From Ceratotherium simum simum (taxonomy: Eukaryota > Chordata > Mammalia > Perissodactyla > Rhinocerotidae): a stretch of DNA of 64,000 nucleotides. Positions 21,815 through 32,900 of the stretch are shown here, piece by piece. The stretch is taken from assembly GCF_000283155.1 (NCBI RefSeq), contig NW_004454178.1, positions 23,013,191-23,077,190 on the forward strand, in the 5' to 3' direction. The notes below the pieces were generated by a model. It worked only from the letters and a program-made list of their open reading frames with translations, had not been told where the DNA came from and ran no database searches. The translations under genes and the position numbers were made by a program. Each line of letters opens with the position of its first letter. The first letter of the stretch is position 1.

Positions 21815-22832
21815 TTATTGAGATATAATTCACATACCATGCAATTCACTTATGTAAGTGTACAATTCAATGGTTTTTAGTACATTCACAATGTTGTGCA
21901 AACTTCTCCACTAATTTTTAAATATTCTGTTACCCTCAAAAGAAATTCCATACTCACTAGCAGTCACTCCCTCTCCTCCCCAGCCCCTGGAAACCACTAA
22001 TCTACTTCCTATTTCTACAGATTTGCCTATATTGGAAAATTTCATATAAATGGAATTATACAATATGTGGTCTTTTGTGACAAGCTTGTTCACTTAACAT
22101 AATGTTTTCTTTTTTTTTTTTTTAAAGATTTTTTATTTATTTTATTTTTTCCCCCCAAAGCCCCAGTAGATAGTTGTATGTCATAGCTGCACATCCTTCT
22201 AGTTGCTGTATGTGGGACTCGGCCTCAGGTTGGACGGAGAAGTGGTGCCTCGATGCGCACCCAGGATCCGAACCCGGGCCACCAGCATTGCAGCGCGCGC
22301 ACTTAACCACCAAGCCACAGGGCCGGCCCTAACATAATGTTTTCAAAGATCATCCATGTCATAGCATGAATTGGTACTTCATTCCTTTGTATTGTCCAGT
22401 AATATTCTATTGTGTGGATATACCACATTTTGTTTATCCATTCATCCATTCATCGACATTTAGGTTATTTTCACTTTGGGGCTATTATGAATAACAACTT
22501 TTATGAACATTCACATACAAGTTTTTGTGTGGATATATGTTTTTATTTGTCTTGGGTAGATACCTAGGAATAGAATTGCTGGGTCACACAGTAACTCTAT
22601 GTTTAACATTTTGAGGAACTTCCAGACTACTTTCCAAAGTGATGCACTATTTTACATTCCCACCAGCCGTGTCTGAGGGTTCTAATTTCTCCATATATTT
22701 GTCAACACTTATTATTCTCTGTCTTTTTGATTACAGCCATCCTAGTGGGTGTGAAGTGATACCTCATCATGGCTCTGATTTGTATTTCCCTGGTGACTTA
22801 TGAAATTGAGCATCTTTTCATGTGCTCTGTCT
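21815..22832 (-). mobile_element. L1M LINE-1 3' end, reverse, split by an ERE
   Basis: Reverse L1 with TTATTGAGATATAATTCACA at its 3' end, then CCCTGGAAACCACTAATC, TTGTTTATCCATTCATCC, AGAATTGCTGGGTCACA, CATCCTAGTGGGTGTGAAG and GAGCATCTTTTCATGTGC. About 800 bases of L1 survive in two blocks (21815-22109 and 22330-22832) around an ERE. No intact reading frame. Confidence 0.92.
22110..22329 (-). mobile_element. ERE SINE inserted in L1, CTACTGGGGCTTT-tail type
   Basis: Reverse complement of the same ERE type as at 4227, with poly(T), AAAGCCCCAGTAGATAG, GGATCCGAACCCGGGCC (B box, reverse) and AACCACCAAGCCACAGGGCC. The perfect 15-base duplication TAACATAATGTTTTC occurs at 22095-22109 and 22330-22344. 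Removing the SINE and one repeat restores continuous L1 sequence. Confidence 0.97.
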
Positions 22833-22999
22833 TTCTTTTTTAAAGTTCCTCCTTTAAGCTCAATAAATCCTTGACTTCTTGATTTAAGAAGTGGTGTGAA
22901 GGAGCTGAGGGATGTCACTTCAGATTAGACAGGTAAAGCATTGCCTGACTCAGAAAGGACATAGGCATTGCTCACAGCTATCAGCTGGATAAAGACCCA
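22833..22999. other. Unassigned sequence
   Basis: AGCTCAATAAATCCTTGACTT resembles a poly(A)-signal context, but no LTR family was recognised. Confidence 0.3.
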
Positions 23000-23097
23000 C
23001 TGCATGTTTGAAAGGAGGGAAGCTCTGAGCACCCATTGTGTGTTTAATTCCTGGTATTAAAGAGGATGTTTTAATCTGAAATTTCCCATGATTAAAT
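23000..23097 (+). repeat. Copy 2 of an unnamed direct repeat
   Basis: GCTCTGAGCACCCATTGTG, TTCCTGGTATTAAAGAGGATG and TAATCTGAAATTTCCCATG parallel the segment at 20300-20400, same strand. The next ERE inserted directly after its end. Confidence 0.6.
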
Positions 23098-23106
23098 ATA
23101 CTCATA

Positions 23107-23310
23107 TGGGCCGGCCCTGTGGCTTAGTGGTTAAGTGAGCACGCTCCGCTACTGGCGGCCAGGGTTTGGATCCCGGGCGCACACCGACGCACCGCCTCTC
23201 CGGCCATGCTGAGGCTGCGTCCCACATACAGCAACCAGAAGGATGTGCAACTATGACATACAACTATCTACTGGGGCTTTGGGGAAAAATAAATAAATAA
23301 TAAATAAATA
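23107..23310 (+). mobile_element. ERE SINE, CTACTGGGGCTTT-tail type
   Basis: Begins GGGCCGGCCCTGTGGCTTAG with GGTTAAGTGAGCACGC and B box AGGGTTTGGATCCC. It ends ATACAACTATCTACTGGGGC and an AAATAAATAAATAA tail. The flanks AAATATACTCATAT and AAATAAACTCATAT are the target duplication. Confidence 0.95.
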
Positions 23311-23341
23311 AACTCATATATGTACAATGTGTTGGAAGTGT

Positions 23342-23413
23342 CTTTTTTTTTTTTTTGTGAGGAAGATCAGCCCTGAGCTAACATCTATTGTCAATCCTCC
23401 TCCTTTTTTTGTT
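23342..23413 (-). mobile_element. ERE SINE 3' fragment, reverse
   Basis: A T run is followed by GTGAGGAAGATCAGCCCTGA, GCTAACATC and TCAATCCTCCTCC, the reverse of the last module of a GTTAGCTCAGGG-type ERE. Only about 70 bases are present, so it is truncated. It sits 31 bases from the intact ERE upstream. Confidence 0.85.
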
Positions 23414-23454
23414 CCCCATAATAACATATTTGTTTCATAATAACATATGAAAAA

Positions 23455-23635
23455 CATATGGACTTAGAAATCAGATAAGCCTAAATTTTATTCCCTATTC
23501 TGTCACTCATTAGTTGTATGGCTTTGAGCAAGTTCCATAATCTCCATAAAGCTCAGCTTTGTCATCTGTAATGTGAAAAAACAAATACCTAATTCACAGA
23601 CTTATAGTCAAACAAATAATATATTGAAAGAACCT
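23455..23635 (+). repeat. MIR SINE, diverged
   Basis: ATTCCCTATTCTGTCACTCA, TTTGAGCAAGTTCCATAATC and TTTGTCATCTGTAATGTGAA follow the MIR core in sense order. Confidence 0.65.
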
Positions 23636-24705
23636 ATCACTTAGGAATCACTTAAATTTCAGTTCCTTTCTCTTTCTCCTAACACTTGACTGGGGCCAGT
23701 TTCGCAGTAGCACATTGTCTTGAATTTTATAACTGTTACGTTTCATATCAACAACAAAATGCTCCCCGGGCCTAGGAAAGGACTTTCCGACCACATTTGC
23801 TCAGTTGTTTGGCAGACGCTCCTCGCCTCCTGCTAGCCTGGTTCTCAGCAGCCGGGCAGTTCAAAGAAGGATCTGATTGTATTTTCCCCTGACCTTAAGG
23901 ACCTCAAAATCTCAGTGTTGACAATACGAGGAATTAACAAGACGCTTCAAATGGTACAGAGAATTCGTGCTGCGTGCTCAGTCCAGAGATCCCTGGAAGG
24001 CTGAGTCTTCTGGGAAGGTTGTGGAGAAGTTGGTCCCACAGCCGAGGGCATGAAGAGGAAGAACTGGATGGTTACAGAGAGGGACCTCTCTTTCCCCCAA
24101 AGAGAAATTGATATGTGAGCCAGGCCTAGGCTCGGAAGGTATCTAAGGATTGGGGAGAAGTGAGTAAAAGCTTTGGTTGAGCAGAATCCACATCGAATGG
24201 AGTGGGGAATCCATTGGTGAGAAACGTCCCCTCAAAATTCCTGCTATTTCACCAAATATGGTTTTGTTTGATTAAATGTGATTGTCAGAGATCTCCTACA
24301 CGGCTGCCGTCAGCTTTCTAAATGACTGTGTCATGGTTTGTGTGACTTTTCTCGTTGATAGTCAACTCATGGACAAATGCAAAAGCATTTTCTTACCAAT
24401 ACCATCGACCCCCTCCCACCCCAGGTGTGCTGAGTGGGGCTGAGGGCTAAGGCAGAGGCCCCACAGAGCTGGCCCTGGAGCCAGCGCCTGCCGGTATCCA
24501 TCACCAAGCCAGGGCAGGCTCCCTGCTGGGGTCTATGTCCCTTTTGTTCCACTCTCCTCCTGGGCAGCCCCCCGGCACTGGCTGGGTGTTGCTGACTTTC
24601 CTGGCTGCTGGCTTGCACGGCAACAGTCTAAACGATGTGCACCTTTGGAGTAAATATATATACAAAAGTATACATATTTATACAATATATATATGCAAAA
24701 TGTAT
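23636..24705. other. Unassigned sequence
   Basis: About 1.07 kb without a recognised repeat. GC-rich at 24,400-24,620. An 83-codon minus frame and a 66-codon plus frame there have no family signature. Confidence 0.35.
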
Positions 24706-25053
24706 GTATGGACTGAATGTTTGTGTCCCTGTTAAATTCACTGAAGCCCTAAACCCCAGTGGGATAGTATTTAGAGATGAGGCCTTTGGGTGGTGATTAG
24801 GGTTAGATGAGGTCGTGAGAGTGGGGCCAGAGATCTTGTTCTCTCCGCTCTGGTGCACAGAGGAGGTCATGTGAGCACACAGCAAGATGGCAGCCACCCA
24901 CAAGCCAAGAGAAGGGGCTTCAGACTGAAACCTACCTTGCTCGCACCTTGATCTTAGACTTCCAGCCTCCAGAACCATGAGAAATAAATTTCTGTTGTTT
25001 AAAGCCACTCAGTCTATGGTATTCTGTTATGGCAGCCCGAGGTGATTAAGACA
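24706..25053 (+). mobile_element. MLT1A LTR, nearly complete
   Basis: TATGGACTGAATGTTTGTGT, GGGGTTAGATGAGG-like TTAGGGTTAGATGAGGTCG, ACTTCCAGCCTCCAGAACC, GAAATAAATTTCTGTTGTTT and TATGGCAGCCCGAGGTG follow the MLT1A order. At about 350 bases it is close to full length. Confidence 0.93.
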
Positions 25054-26185
25054 ACATATATACAAAAATATTTACTTCTTGGCAAAACTCTTGAAGTACC
25101 GACAGTTGTGGGGAAAAAAAAAAAGAACTGTTTCTCTTTATAAATAGTTTATCAGCTCTTAAAGGAACAGTTAATATTTTCAGGTTGTTTTCCAGGAAAC
25201 CCGTATGCCATATGGTAAAAACTTCTCCTGATACTGCAGCATTGAGTGAGTTAATTTCTCATTATCATTATAGCTCCTTGCTTCTGGAGCCTTCCAAGTC
25301 TTTTAAGTTACTGAAGAACACAAATGCCTTATAACATTTCTCTTGGGCTCTTAACTCTGTGTAAAGCACTGTGCTTGTACCTATCAATTTATATTATCTA
25401 GTATTATTCAAACATTCAGTATTTTTAGTATCTAGTATTTTTCATTTTGTAATTTTTCAACTTCAAACTAATATCCAAAATACTACATTGATTTTATAAT
25501 TTGGGACATGAGTTTTTCCAAATAGCATAATTTTTTGAGAGTCTTAAAAAAGTGTTTCCCCAGTGAATCTGTTTGGCCCAGCAGGTCCGGGAAATGTGTA
25601 GCTGGAGACCAGCTTAGCTCACCCCTTGTGGAGAAAATTTGTACATCAGGTGGGAAAAAAGGGCGGTGGAAAGAAGCTACTGATGCAACATAGCATTTTC
25701 CCAGAGGAACTGCATGTTATTTGAGTGTGAACGATATTATTTGCCTGCATCAAACTTACTTTATTGTTTGCCTCTATTTTGATAGCAAGCCACTTTATCG
25801 GGCCACACACAGTTTACATGTTACGTTTCCAAGGCACAGTTGCTTTTAGGAGATGTACTCATATCTGAGATGTGCAATCCTGAACCTCAACGGAAAAGTC
25901 TTCTGCCTAACTGCTTACACATTAGGAGAGTTTCATAAATGTCCTCAACAGCTATGTCATTTACAAACTGGAAAAATTATATAATTAACCACCCTGATGA
26001 CTCGAGAATTTTAGGGTGCTGAGAGACTCGTCAGACTTTCATTTGCACCTACTGCTGTGCCAAGGCAGTTTCGCTAATGTCCGCCTGACCTGAGCCCCGT
26101 CTGAGCCTCCGCCAACCGTGCCTAACTTCAGAATCTGTGTCTTGTTCCCTCACTGTTTTGCCCCCTCAACCAGAGAATGTTAGAA
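25054..26185. other. Unassigned sequence
   Basis: About 1.1 kb with no recognised element. AT-rich at 25,360-25,560, where the word AGTATTTTTAGTATCTAGTA shows short internal repetition. Confidence 0.35.
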
Positions 26186-26385
26186 CCCAGAGGAAATCAC
26201 AGCCTCAAAATGTCAGCAGTGAAAGGGACCTCCGGGGTCACTCATCCAACCCTTTTATAGATGAGGATATTGAATTGCAGAGATGTGAAGTGACCTGCCA
26301 GGGTCATTCAGTGAGTCAAAGGCAGAGCAGAGGCTGCATCCTGGTCTCCTGACTTCCAGGCTACAGCCCTTCCCCCATCCCAAGT
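26186..26385 (-). repeat. Ancient MIR-like repeat
   Basis: AAAGGGACCTCCGGGGTCAC, ATCCAACCCTTTTATAGATG, AGTGACCTGCCAGGGTCATT and GGTCTCCTGACTTCCAGGC match a widespread ancient mammalian repeat ('catctagtccaacccc...acagatgagg...cctgactcccag'). The exact family is uncertain. Confidence 0.5.
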
Positions 26386-26735
26386 GGCCTCGTGGCAACC
26401 TGCACCGTCCCCTTCATGTTGTGGCACAGGAGAGTGCTCATCTCCTATCACTTTCACTACAGTTGGCAGGGCTGGGGCGTCGGCTGCCTGAAGCTCCATT
26501 TAGCCAACAACTGTGTTAGTCACTTAATTAAATGGGAAGACACAGCTGCCACCCTTGCCCTTCAATTATTTCAGTGCATCCTGTTCCCGTGGGGTTTTAA
26601 CACCACCTCCCTCCCCCTGCTCCACCTGACACCCACACCCAGCTCTCCAGCAAGGAATTAATGTACAAATTTGGGCTGATTTCCCAGGATGAAGGCAAGT
26701 TTCAGAATGAGAGGTGCAGCTCTTAAAAAAAAAAG
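26386..26735. other. Unassigned sequence
   Basis: No element recognised. Ends in an A-rich run (26,724-26,734). Confidence 0.3.
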
Positions 26736-26795
26736 AACGCTTTCCCTGCGTCGGAAGAGCCGGAGCCGGCGTAGACTCGTGCAGATATCACGGTG
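26736..26795. other. Local CpG cluster
   Basis: Nine CpGs in about 60 bases (CCTGCGTCGG, GCCGGAGCCGGCGTAG, CTCGTG, CACGGTG) immediately after an A-rich run. No gene or repeat recognised. Confidence 0.5.
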
Positions 26796-26874
26796 TGGCT
26801 CTTGAAGGGGATTTGGAAAAAGAAAGGCACAGTCCATTGTGAGAAACGAGAGCGTTTTACTTTGACTTCCCAGG

Positions 26875-27035
26875 TCCGTTCAACACACACTCAATTAGCA
26901 CCAGCCAGCTGTGTGCAAGTCCCCAGCTGTGATGGGAAGTAAAACATGAAGATACATGATCTCGGCCTTCAAAAGAGGATATAGTTTTGAAGAGGAAGAA
27001 AACACATATCCAAACACAGTGCGTTTATTAATGGA
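26875..27035 (-). repeat. L2 fragment, reverse (weak)
   Basis: GTTCAACACACACTCAATTAG, AGCTGTGTGCAAGTCCCCAG and AAGATACATGATCTCGGCC resemble reverse L2 words ('attcaacaaatatttattgag...ggcactggggatacaaagatg'). Confidence 0.45.
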
Positions 27036-28256
27036 AGGCAGGAAGTAGTCTCATGCCAGATGGCGGCAGAGCTCCTGTTTTATCTGCAGGATGGAGTTCC
27101 ACGTCTGCGGAGAGCAGGGCGAGGCCCCGAGTCCCCAGAACACGCAGAATCCACGTGCCAGTGCTGGCCTGGTGCAACCCCCTTGCCAAATGCTCGGTCA
27201 CGGTTTTGTCACGGCTCTCCTTTGGGGTCAGATTCAGGGGCTCTGGGATGTCCTGAAGCTCTGTTTGCATAGGAAGCCCAAAATTCCACAGAGAGGGCCT
27301 TTAAGAAGGATTTGGAGCTCAAGTTAGCTCATCCGCATGTAGATTAAGACACTCCAAGTCTACAACCAGCAGGAGGAGAAGGGCACCTCACAGCAAGGCC
27401 TGGGGAGGACACTTCAAGAAAGAAGGGAACTCACTCTGAGCGGAGGAGGAGTCAGAGAGGCTCTCCCTCTCCTGCTCCTGAGGGGCAGGAGGCCAGAAGG
27501 CAGCCCAGTGGCCTGCCAGCCAACGTGGCCCACGAGGCTCTTTCCAGCCATCCAGTCTGCTGCCACCCAAGATGTCCAGTGCCTCACTGAAACAGGCCTC
27601 TGATGCCCTCCTCCCATTTGCAGATTCCATCTTTGTCCCTCCTGAGCTGACGTGCACAGCATACCTAACTACTCCAGATCCTTCCAACCCGAACCTGGTG
27701 ATTCATTTCCTCATCTGTGCCCTCCCTCCTCTCTGTAATCTCGCTCCTGGTGCCTGCCTTCATCAATCAGGATTCCCCACAGAGGGACCTCCTGGGCCAC
27801 CACTGTGTAGCACTCACACCGTCTGGCCCAGGTCCCAGGGTCCTAAACCTCTAAAAACACTCACCTGGATCAAGCCAGGCAGAATCAGCAGCAACCAGAG
27901 TGATCAACTGGAGCTGAACAAGAGAAGCGGTAGCGGCTGCCAACCGGGAGTGGAGGCCACAGGGTCTTGGAAGAGCAGATGTGGCTGTATCCTTGGGGAA
28001 GGGCAGTGGTGATGGGGTCTGGGTTAAAGTGGGGTGTGGACTGCAGCAGGGTTACAATGGACCTGACCAGAGGAGGACAGGTGCCAACCAGCCTGCCTTG
28101 TCCTGAGGAGGAGGAAGGGACAGCTAGGACATCCCAAAGGTGAGGCAGGGTGACTTGAGGGGACTCTCCTGGGACAGCTGAAGACACATCTACAGCCCTT
28201 CTCTGCAGCCAGTCACCTCGGCACAGAGGAAGAGAGAGATGCCGAGGCTCTTCCAG
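27036..28256. other. Unassigned GC-rich sequence
   Basis: About 1.2 kb, GC-rich, with many overlapping frames on both strands (up to 146 codons plus, 141 minus). None has a recognisable domain. GC-rich DNA has few chance stops, which explains them. Confidence 0.35.
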
Positions 28257-28560
28257 ACCAGTGTTTCTCAAACACCGTTTTTGTCCATGACCCATAAACA
28301 AAAAATACATTTTATGTGGTGACCCATTATATACACACCTTCACACACACAAACACACATACACACCTATACACACACAAACACACACATACACAAATGA
28401 AACAATAGTTTCATAAAGGATTAGTTACTCTTAGTGCAATGCACTCTGCTATGTTCTCTATTCTATTTCGTTTTTTTTTTTTAAAGTAGATCATAACCCT
28501 CCAAATTGATGTCATGACCCCATAGAGGATCAGGACCCATAATATGAAAAACACAGGTCT
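28257..28560 (+). mobile_element. hAT-Charlie-type non-autonomous DNA transposon
   Basis: Left end CAGTGTTTCTCAAACACCG and right end ATGAAAAACACAGGTCT form terminal inverted repeats. Internal words CATGACCCATAAACAAAAA, GTTTCATAAAGGATTAG and GTCATGACCCCATAGAGG fit the hAT-Charlie group. There is no transposase. A CA repeat has grown inside it. Confidence 0.65.
28332..28396. repeat. Imperfect (CA)n microsatellite
   Basis: ACACACCTTCACACACACAA continues as CACACATACACACCTATACA. It is interrupted and lies inside the hAT element. Confidence 0.9.
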
Positions 28561-29179
28561 AGTAGCAGGTGCCTTCTGAGGTAGGAGAACAAATGATTGG
28601 AGACCAGGTGGAGGTGAAGGTTGGGGGATGTACGCCTGGAAGGGGGCTCAGGCCAAACCCAGTGTGTAGGCACTTGATGGCTCAGAAAGATTGCAGTTCT
28701 AAAACCAAAGGTGACAGCTATTCCTCCAGGGTCTCCACTCCCAGGAAAAGGGGAAGACAGAGGAAAGTTAATCACTATTATTAACAAACAAGAGAAAAAT
28801 ATGCGCTCTGCCACGTGACTTTCCATTATAAAATACTGGCCTATAAACTAAAAACGACAGAGAAATTTTACTATGCTCACTTTGTAAGTGGGTTGCAAAT
28901 TATTTAAATATCACAAATTCATGAATACTTGCAGAATATTAACACATCTGGCTTAGCAATAGGGGTGGGGATAATTCACATTTACTGCAATGCATGCATG
29001 TTTAAAATTATTGGAAAACTTCCAGGCTAAAAAGAACAGCTGAAGAAATACATATTATTCCACAGAAAGAAGAACCAAACAGCCCACAGCTTTCTAACTC
29101 TATTAGGAGAAAGCTCAAATAACTGTAATGGATAATTAACAAGCAAGACTAGCTATAATTGCAATGAGAAAGAATAAGT
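28561..29179. other. Unassigned sequence
   Basis: No element recognised. AT-rich after 28,780. Confidence 0.3.
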
Positions 29180-29740
29180 TTCTGATAAATGCAGCAACCT
29201 GAATGCATATCGAAGGTTTTAGGCTGAGCAAAGGAAGTCAGACAGACCCGAGTAGATACTGGATGGTTCCAGTTACGTGGTATCTAGAGAACTAAAACTA
29301 ATCAGCGGTGATGGACATCAGCTCAGTGGCTACCCGGAGGGGTGCTGGGGTGGAGATTGACTGCAAAGGGGTACAAAGGAACTTTCCGGAGTGTTGGAAA
29401 TATTCTATATCTTGATTGGGATGGTGATTATATGGCTAATACACTTATCAAAATGCATCAAATTGTACATTAAAGATGGATGCATTTGGGGCCAGCCCCA
29501 GTGGCCTAGTGGTTAAGTTTGGTGTGCTCCGCTTCAGCAGCCTGGATTCCGTTCCCAGGCGCAGACCTACACCACTCATCTGTCAGTGGCCATGATGTGG
29601 CAGCAGCTCACATACAAAAAGAGGAAGATTGGCAGCAAATGTTAGCTCAGGGTGTATCTTCCTCAGCCAAAAACAAAAAAAAAAGCATGCATGTTGTTTT
29701 ACGTAAATTAGATCTTAATACAATTGATTTTTAAAAAATA
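29180..29740 (+). mobile_element. L1M 3' end, sense, split by an ERE
   Basis: GACAGACCCGAGTAGATACT, AGAACTAAAACTAATCAGCG, GAACTTTCCGGAGTGTTGGA, CTATATCTTGATTGGGATGG and ATCAAAATGCATCAAATTG are L1 3'-UTR words. The last part continues after the SINE (TTTTACGTAAATTAGATCTT). Non-coding. Confidence 0.8.
29488..29684 (+). mobile_element. ERE SINE inserted in L1, monomeric tail
   Basis: GGGGCCAGCCCCAGTGGCC with GGTTAAGTTTGGTG. A single GAGGAAGATTGGCAGCAAAT / GTTAGCTCAGGG module ends TCTTCCTCAGCC plus an A-rich tail. The flanks GATGCATTTG and CATGCATGTTG are a degraded duplication. Like the 4719 copy it lacks the second module. Confidence 0.9.
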
Positions 29741-30800
29741 GCTAAAATTACTCACCATGCTCAATTGAAAATAACATGGATAATGCAATAATAAGAAAAA
29801 AGAAAAAAATAATAACCTGCACCCAAAATAAGAATCTTGATAATGTGCATGTGCATGTACAGAGGCTTAGTAGAAATTTCTAACTCCCCATGTAAGCCAA
29901 CTAAACGAATGTCAGCACACGCTAGTAACACGTCAGTTTTAGTCTATGAATGCTCCATTTTGGCAGCTGTTGATAACCCACTCGTAAGAGCACTCAGTCA
30001 TAAATAAAATGCTAGTCCTTGGATTTGTGCACCTCGGCCCACAAGCTATCAAAAGTGACTTGCCTCTGGGGATCCGTCTGAGCCCACCGTTGGACCTTCT
30101 CAACATCAGGGTTCACAGGCCACATCTGGCGAATCCCTACAGCAGCCACGCTTCCTCCCACATCAGGACAGGAGGATGGCGTGTTGGGCCAATCACACAG
30201 CTGGCCAGTCTCCGTGATGCAGGACAAACTGGGTCTCTCCCTCTGCTTCACCTGTCTCCCACCCAGCAGAGCGAGCAAACTGTTTGCTCTGAGGTATCTT
30301 CACACATCTTGAGTCCGTCCTGGGCTGCCATCACCGAATACCCATCACCCGGCTTGTGACCTGCTCTTCTGTAACCTGGCAGGTGCCCACTTTCTGTCTC
30401 ACCTGAAGGCTGTCTGCTCTGCCCCACAGAGGAGAATAGCAAGGGGACCGGACCTCAGGCACCAGCTCCTACGACTCTGCCAGGAAGGCACAGCCCAGGC
30501 CCCTTCTCCTTTCCTCTCTCTGCACATAACAACCTCTGGGCCACAATGAAGGCTGGAGTGGGTGTCCCAAGTCTGTACCGTCAGACAGAGAGGGGAAGTA
30601 GGGCATCTCTTGTACCCACGCACCCCCCTTACATTTGTGGACGCACACGTAGAAATGGAGGGACACGAACTGCAGGTCTACATACTCACAAGTTATACAT
30701 TAAGCTGCGTTTACTGTCTGGCCTCATCCCTTGCCCCTCAGAACCTTGAGCTTACTCCCGCAGAATCAAGCTTGTGACCCGGAAGCTAAACAAGCCCTAA
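29741..30800. other. Unassigned sequence
   Basis: AT-rich to about 29,950, then GC-rich. No recognised repeat apart from a possible 30-base MLT1-like scrap at 30,310-30,340 (GTCCGTCCTGGGCTGCCATC). Confidence 0.3.
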
Positions 30801-32635
30801 GTCAGACCACAGATCAGCTGGGCTGAGCCCAGGACTCCTGGGTGATGACTGGCCCAGACAAGCTCCCTCGGGACTCTGGACAGGTGGGTGCCCTCCTCCA
30901 CCGCCTCTGAATTTCCTGGCAGTCGGAGTTGGGGAGAACACAGTTGTCTGGGGACCCGCCTGCCTAGACACCCACTGTAGGGGATTTGGGGGCCCACTTG
31001 GAACAAAAGCAGCTCCACTCTCTCTGTTAGATGTGGAGGGGCAGGATGTGTGGAGGAGGGAAGCTGTTGGATCAGAAGAAAGTGGTCACCACAGTGAAAG
31101 TCTCCTTTGAAGGTGAAGGACATGGATCCTAATGGCCCCTGATGCCCAGGCAGAAGGACTGACCCTAGATGGGAGGAGGGAAACGGGGAGACGGGAGGAT
31201 GCCTGCTGAGGCTGGGAGGCTGAGGGCTCTGTCCTCTGTGCAGTGGGGGCTGGCTCATCTGCTGGAGGAGGCAGCAAGTGGGTGGAGGGAGGTGTGGTGA
31301 GAATGGAGGATGGTGCGATTTGTGGAGAATCAGAGGGCGAGTGCATTCAGGCAGCACTGTGGGACTGGGGCAGGACTGGGAGGCCAGCTGAGGTTGGTCC
31401 ACAGGAATTTATAGAGCTGATGTGAGTGACTTTTCTCCAGCTGTGTACAGCTTCCCGGATGCAGGAGGTGAAGACGCCAGGTATGAGCATCCGCCCAGAG
31501 TTAGATACTGCCTCAGGGCAATGCACCTGGCCCCTGACTCACACACAACTCACTTGGTTAGGTTTCACCTGTCTGTGGTTCCTATCTCACTATCGAAGGT
31601 GGCTGCTCCCTGAGCGAAGAGACCATTTCTTACACTTCTTTATCAATCGAGAGTAATTTTCTCAAGGACATAAATAATACAATGGTTTCTATTTTGTTAT
31701 TGTTGTTGTTAAGTAGGTTCTATCTATTGCTTTAAATATTGATATGAACTAGCTCTTTTAAAAAGAAAAAAACTCAGCTCTGAAAGACTTTAATGGAAAT
31801 TATGATTTTGGTGCACTTGAAAGCTATGCATTTTAAAGCAACGAAGGCAGAGAGGGTGACCGTTCGTGCATTACTCTCTGTGGCAGGGACCCATCTGTCT
31901 CTGGTAAGAAAGTAGACCCTGGGCAGAAAGGGGAAGCGGAACGGGGCACACACCCAGCTGGACCTCACTGGCGTGGCTTCCTCATGGCCAGGGTGGAAGC
32001 AAGCCAGCGGGTGGCTAGCGATGGAGAGAAGAGATGATTAGTGTACAGGAGGAAATGTTATTCCGAGAGTCTGCCTAAAGGAAGGCAATAAGAAGCCTCC
32101 AGGGTGGGCACGTGGCACGTGGCATCAGAGAGCTACCAAGGGGAGAGGAATGCTCAAGGTCTCAGGTATGAAGCTTCAAAGCCAGAGGTGTGTCTGCTGC
32201 TGGGAGGCCTCATCTGGGCTCCGGGACCAAGTGAGCCTGAGCAGGAGTGGGGGCTCACATGATTCTGAACCTCAAAACATCCAGCCTCGAGTTCAACTGT
32301 GGCCTGGACGACCCCTCCAGTCTCCAAGATTAAAAGCTGGAAACTCAGAACAACCTCCATTTAGAAAAGGACGTGAGCTATTGCCAGGATCGGGAAAGAA
32401 CTGACACTAGTTACCAGGCTAGAGAAAATAGATTAGGAAAAGCTTCCCCGGGCTTCAGCCGACGGCAGTCTCTGCTTTGCTTCACGAAATACAGACTGGC
32501 TCTAGTTTCTGCCCACAGGTGCAGATTTAGGTGTCCCAACCAGAGGACCCGCCAGCTCCCTCGATTCCCCTTAGGTGTAATGCCTTGGGGAAGGCAAGGA
32601 GCTGATTCCACCATGCCACATCCTCCCAAAGCAGT
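30801..32635. other. Unassigned sequence, repeat-poor
   Basis: About 1.8 kb with no repeat family recognised. A 201-codon minus frame (30,797-31,402) is rich in Pro, Ser and His and has no domain; GC-rich composition explains it. Worth testing for conservation. Confidence 0.35.
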
Positions 32636-32900
32636 GACCAATAAATACACGAAAATATCCTCAACTCTCACGGTAATCACCGAAGTTCAAATTAAACGAA
32701 CTATGAGGCCATCTTTTGTCTATTAAACTTGTAGATTCTTAAAAATGATAATACTTGTTGTTGGGAAGGGTGCAAAGAAATAGACACTCATGACTATTTC
32801 TGAGGATGCAAGTTGGTTCACCATTCTGGGATCAGAATGCATCGAAAAATAAAAATAAAAAATGTGGACACGTTTATCTATCTAGCATGTCGTCTGAGAA
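32636..32900 (+). mobile_element. L1M ORF2 3'-end fragment, sense
   Basis: AATATCCTCAACTCTCACGG, AATTAAACGAACTATGAGGC, TGTTGGGAAGGGTGCAAAG and GTTGGTTCACCATTCTGGG parallel the L1 stretch just before the ORF2 stop. Decayed. Confidence 0.6.

Noticed and set aside
21187..21849. The longest open frame, 220 codons on the minus strand
   Set aside because: It covers a reverse L2 and the poly(T)/TTTC tail of an L1, giving a lysine-rich N-terminus from the tract. No protein domain is visible.
30797..31402. 201-codon minus-strand frame
   Set aside because: Proline- and serine-rich without a domain, in GC-rich DNA where stops are rare. Three other overlapping frames are equally open, as expected by chance.
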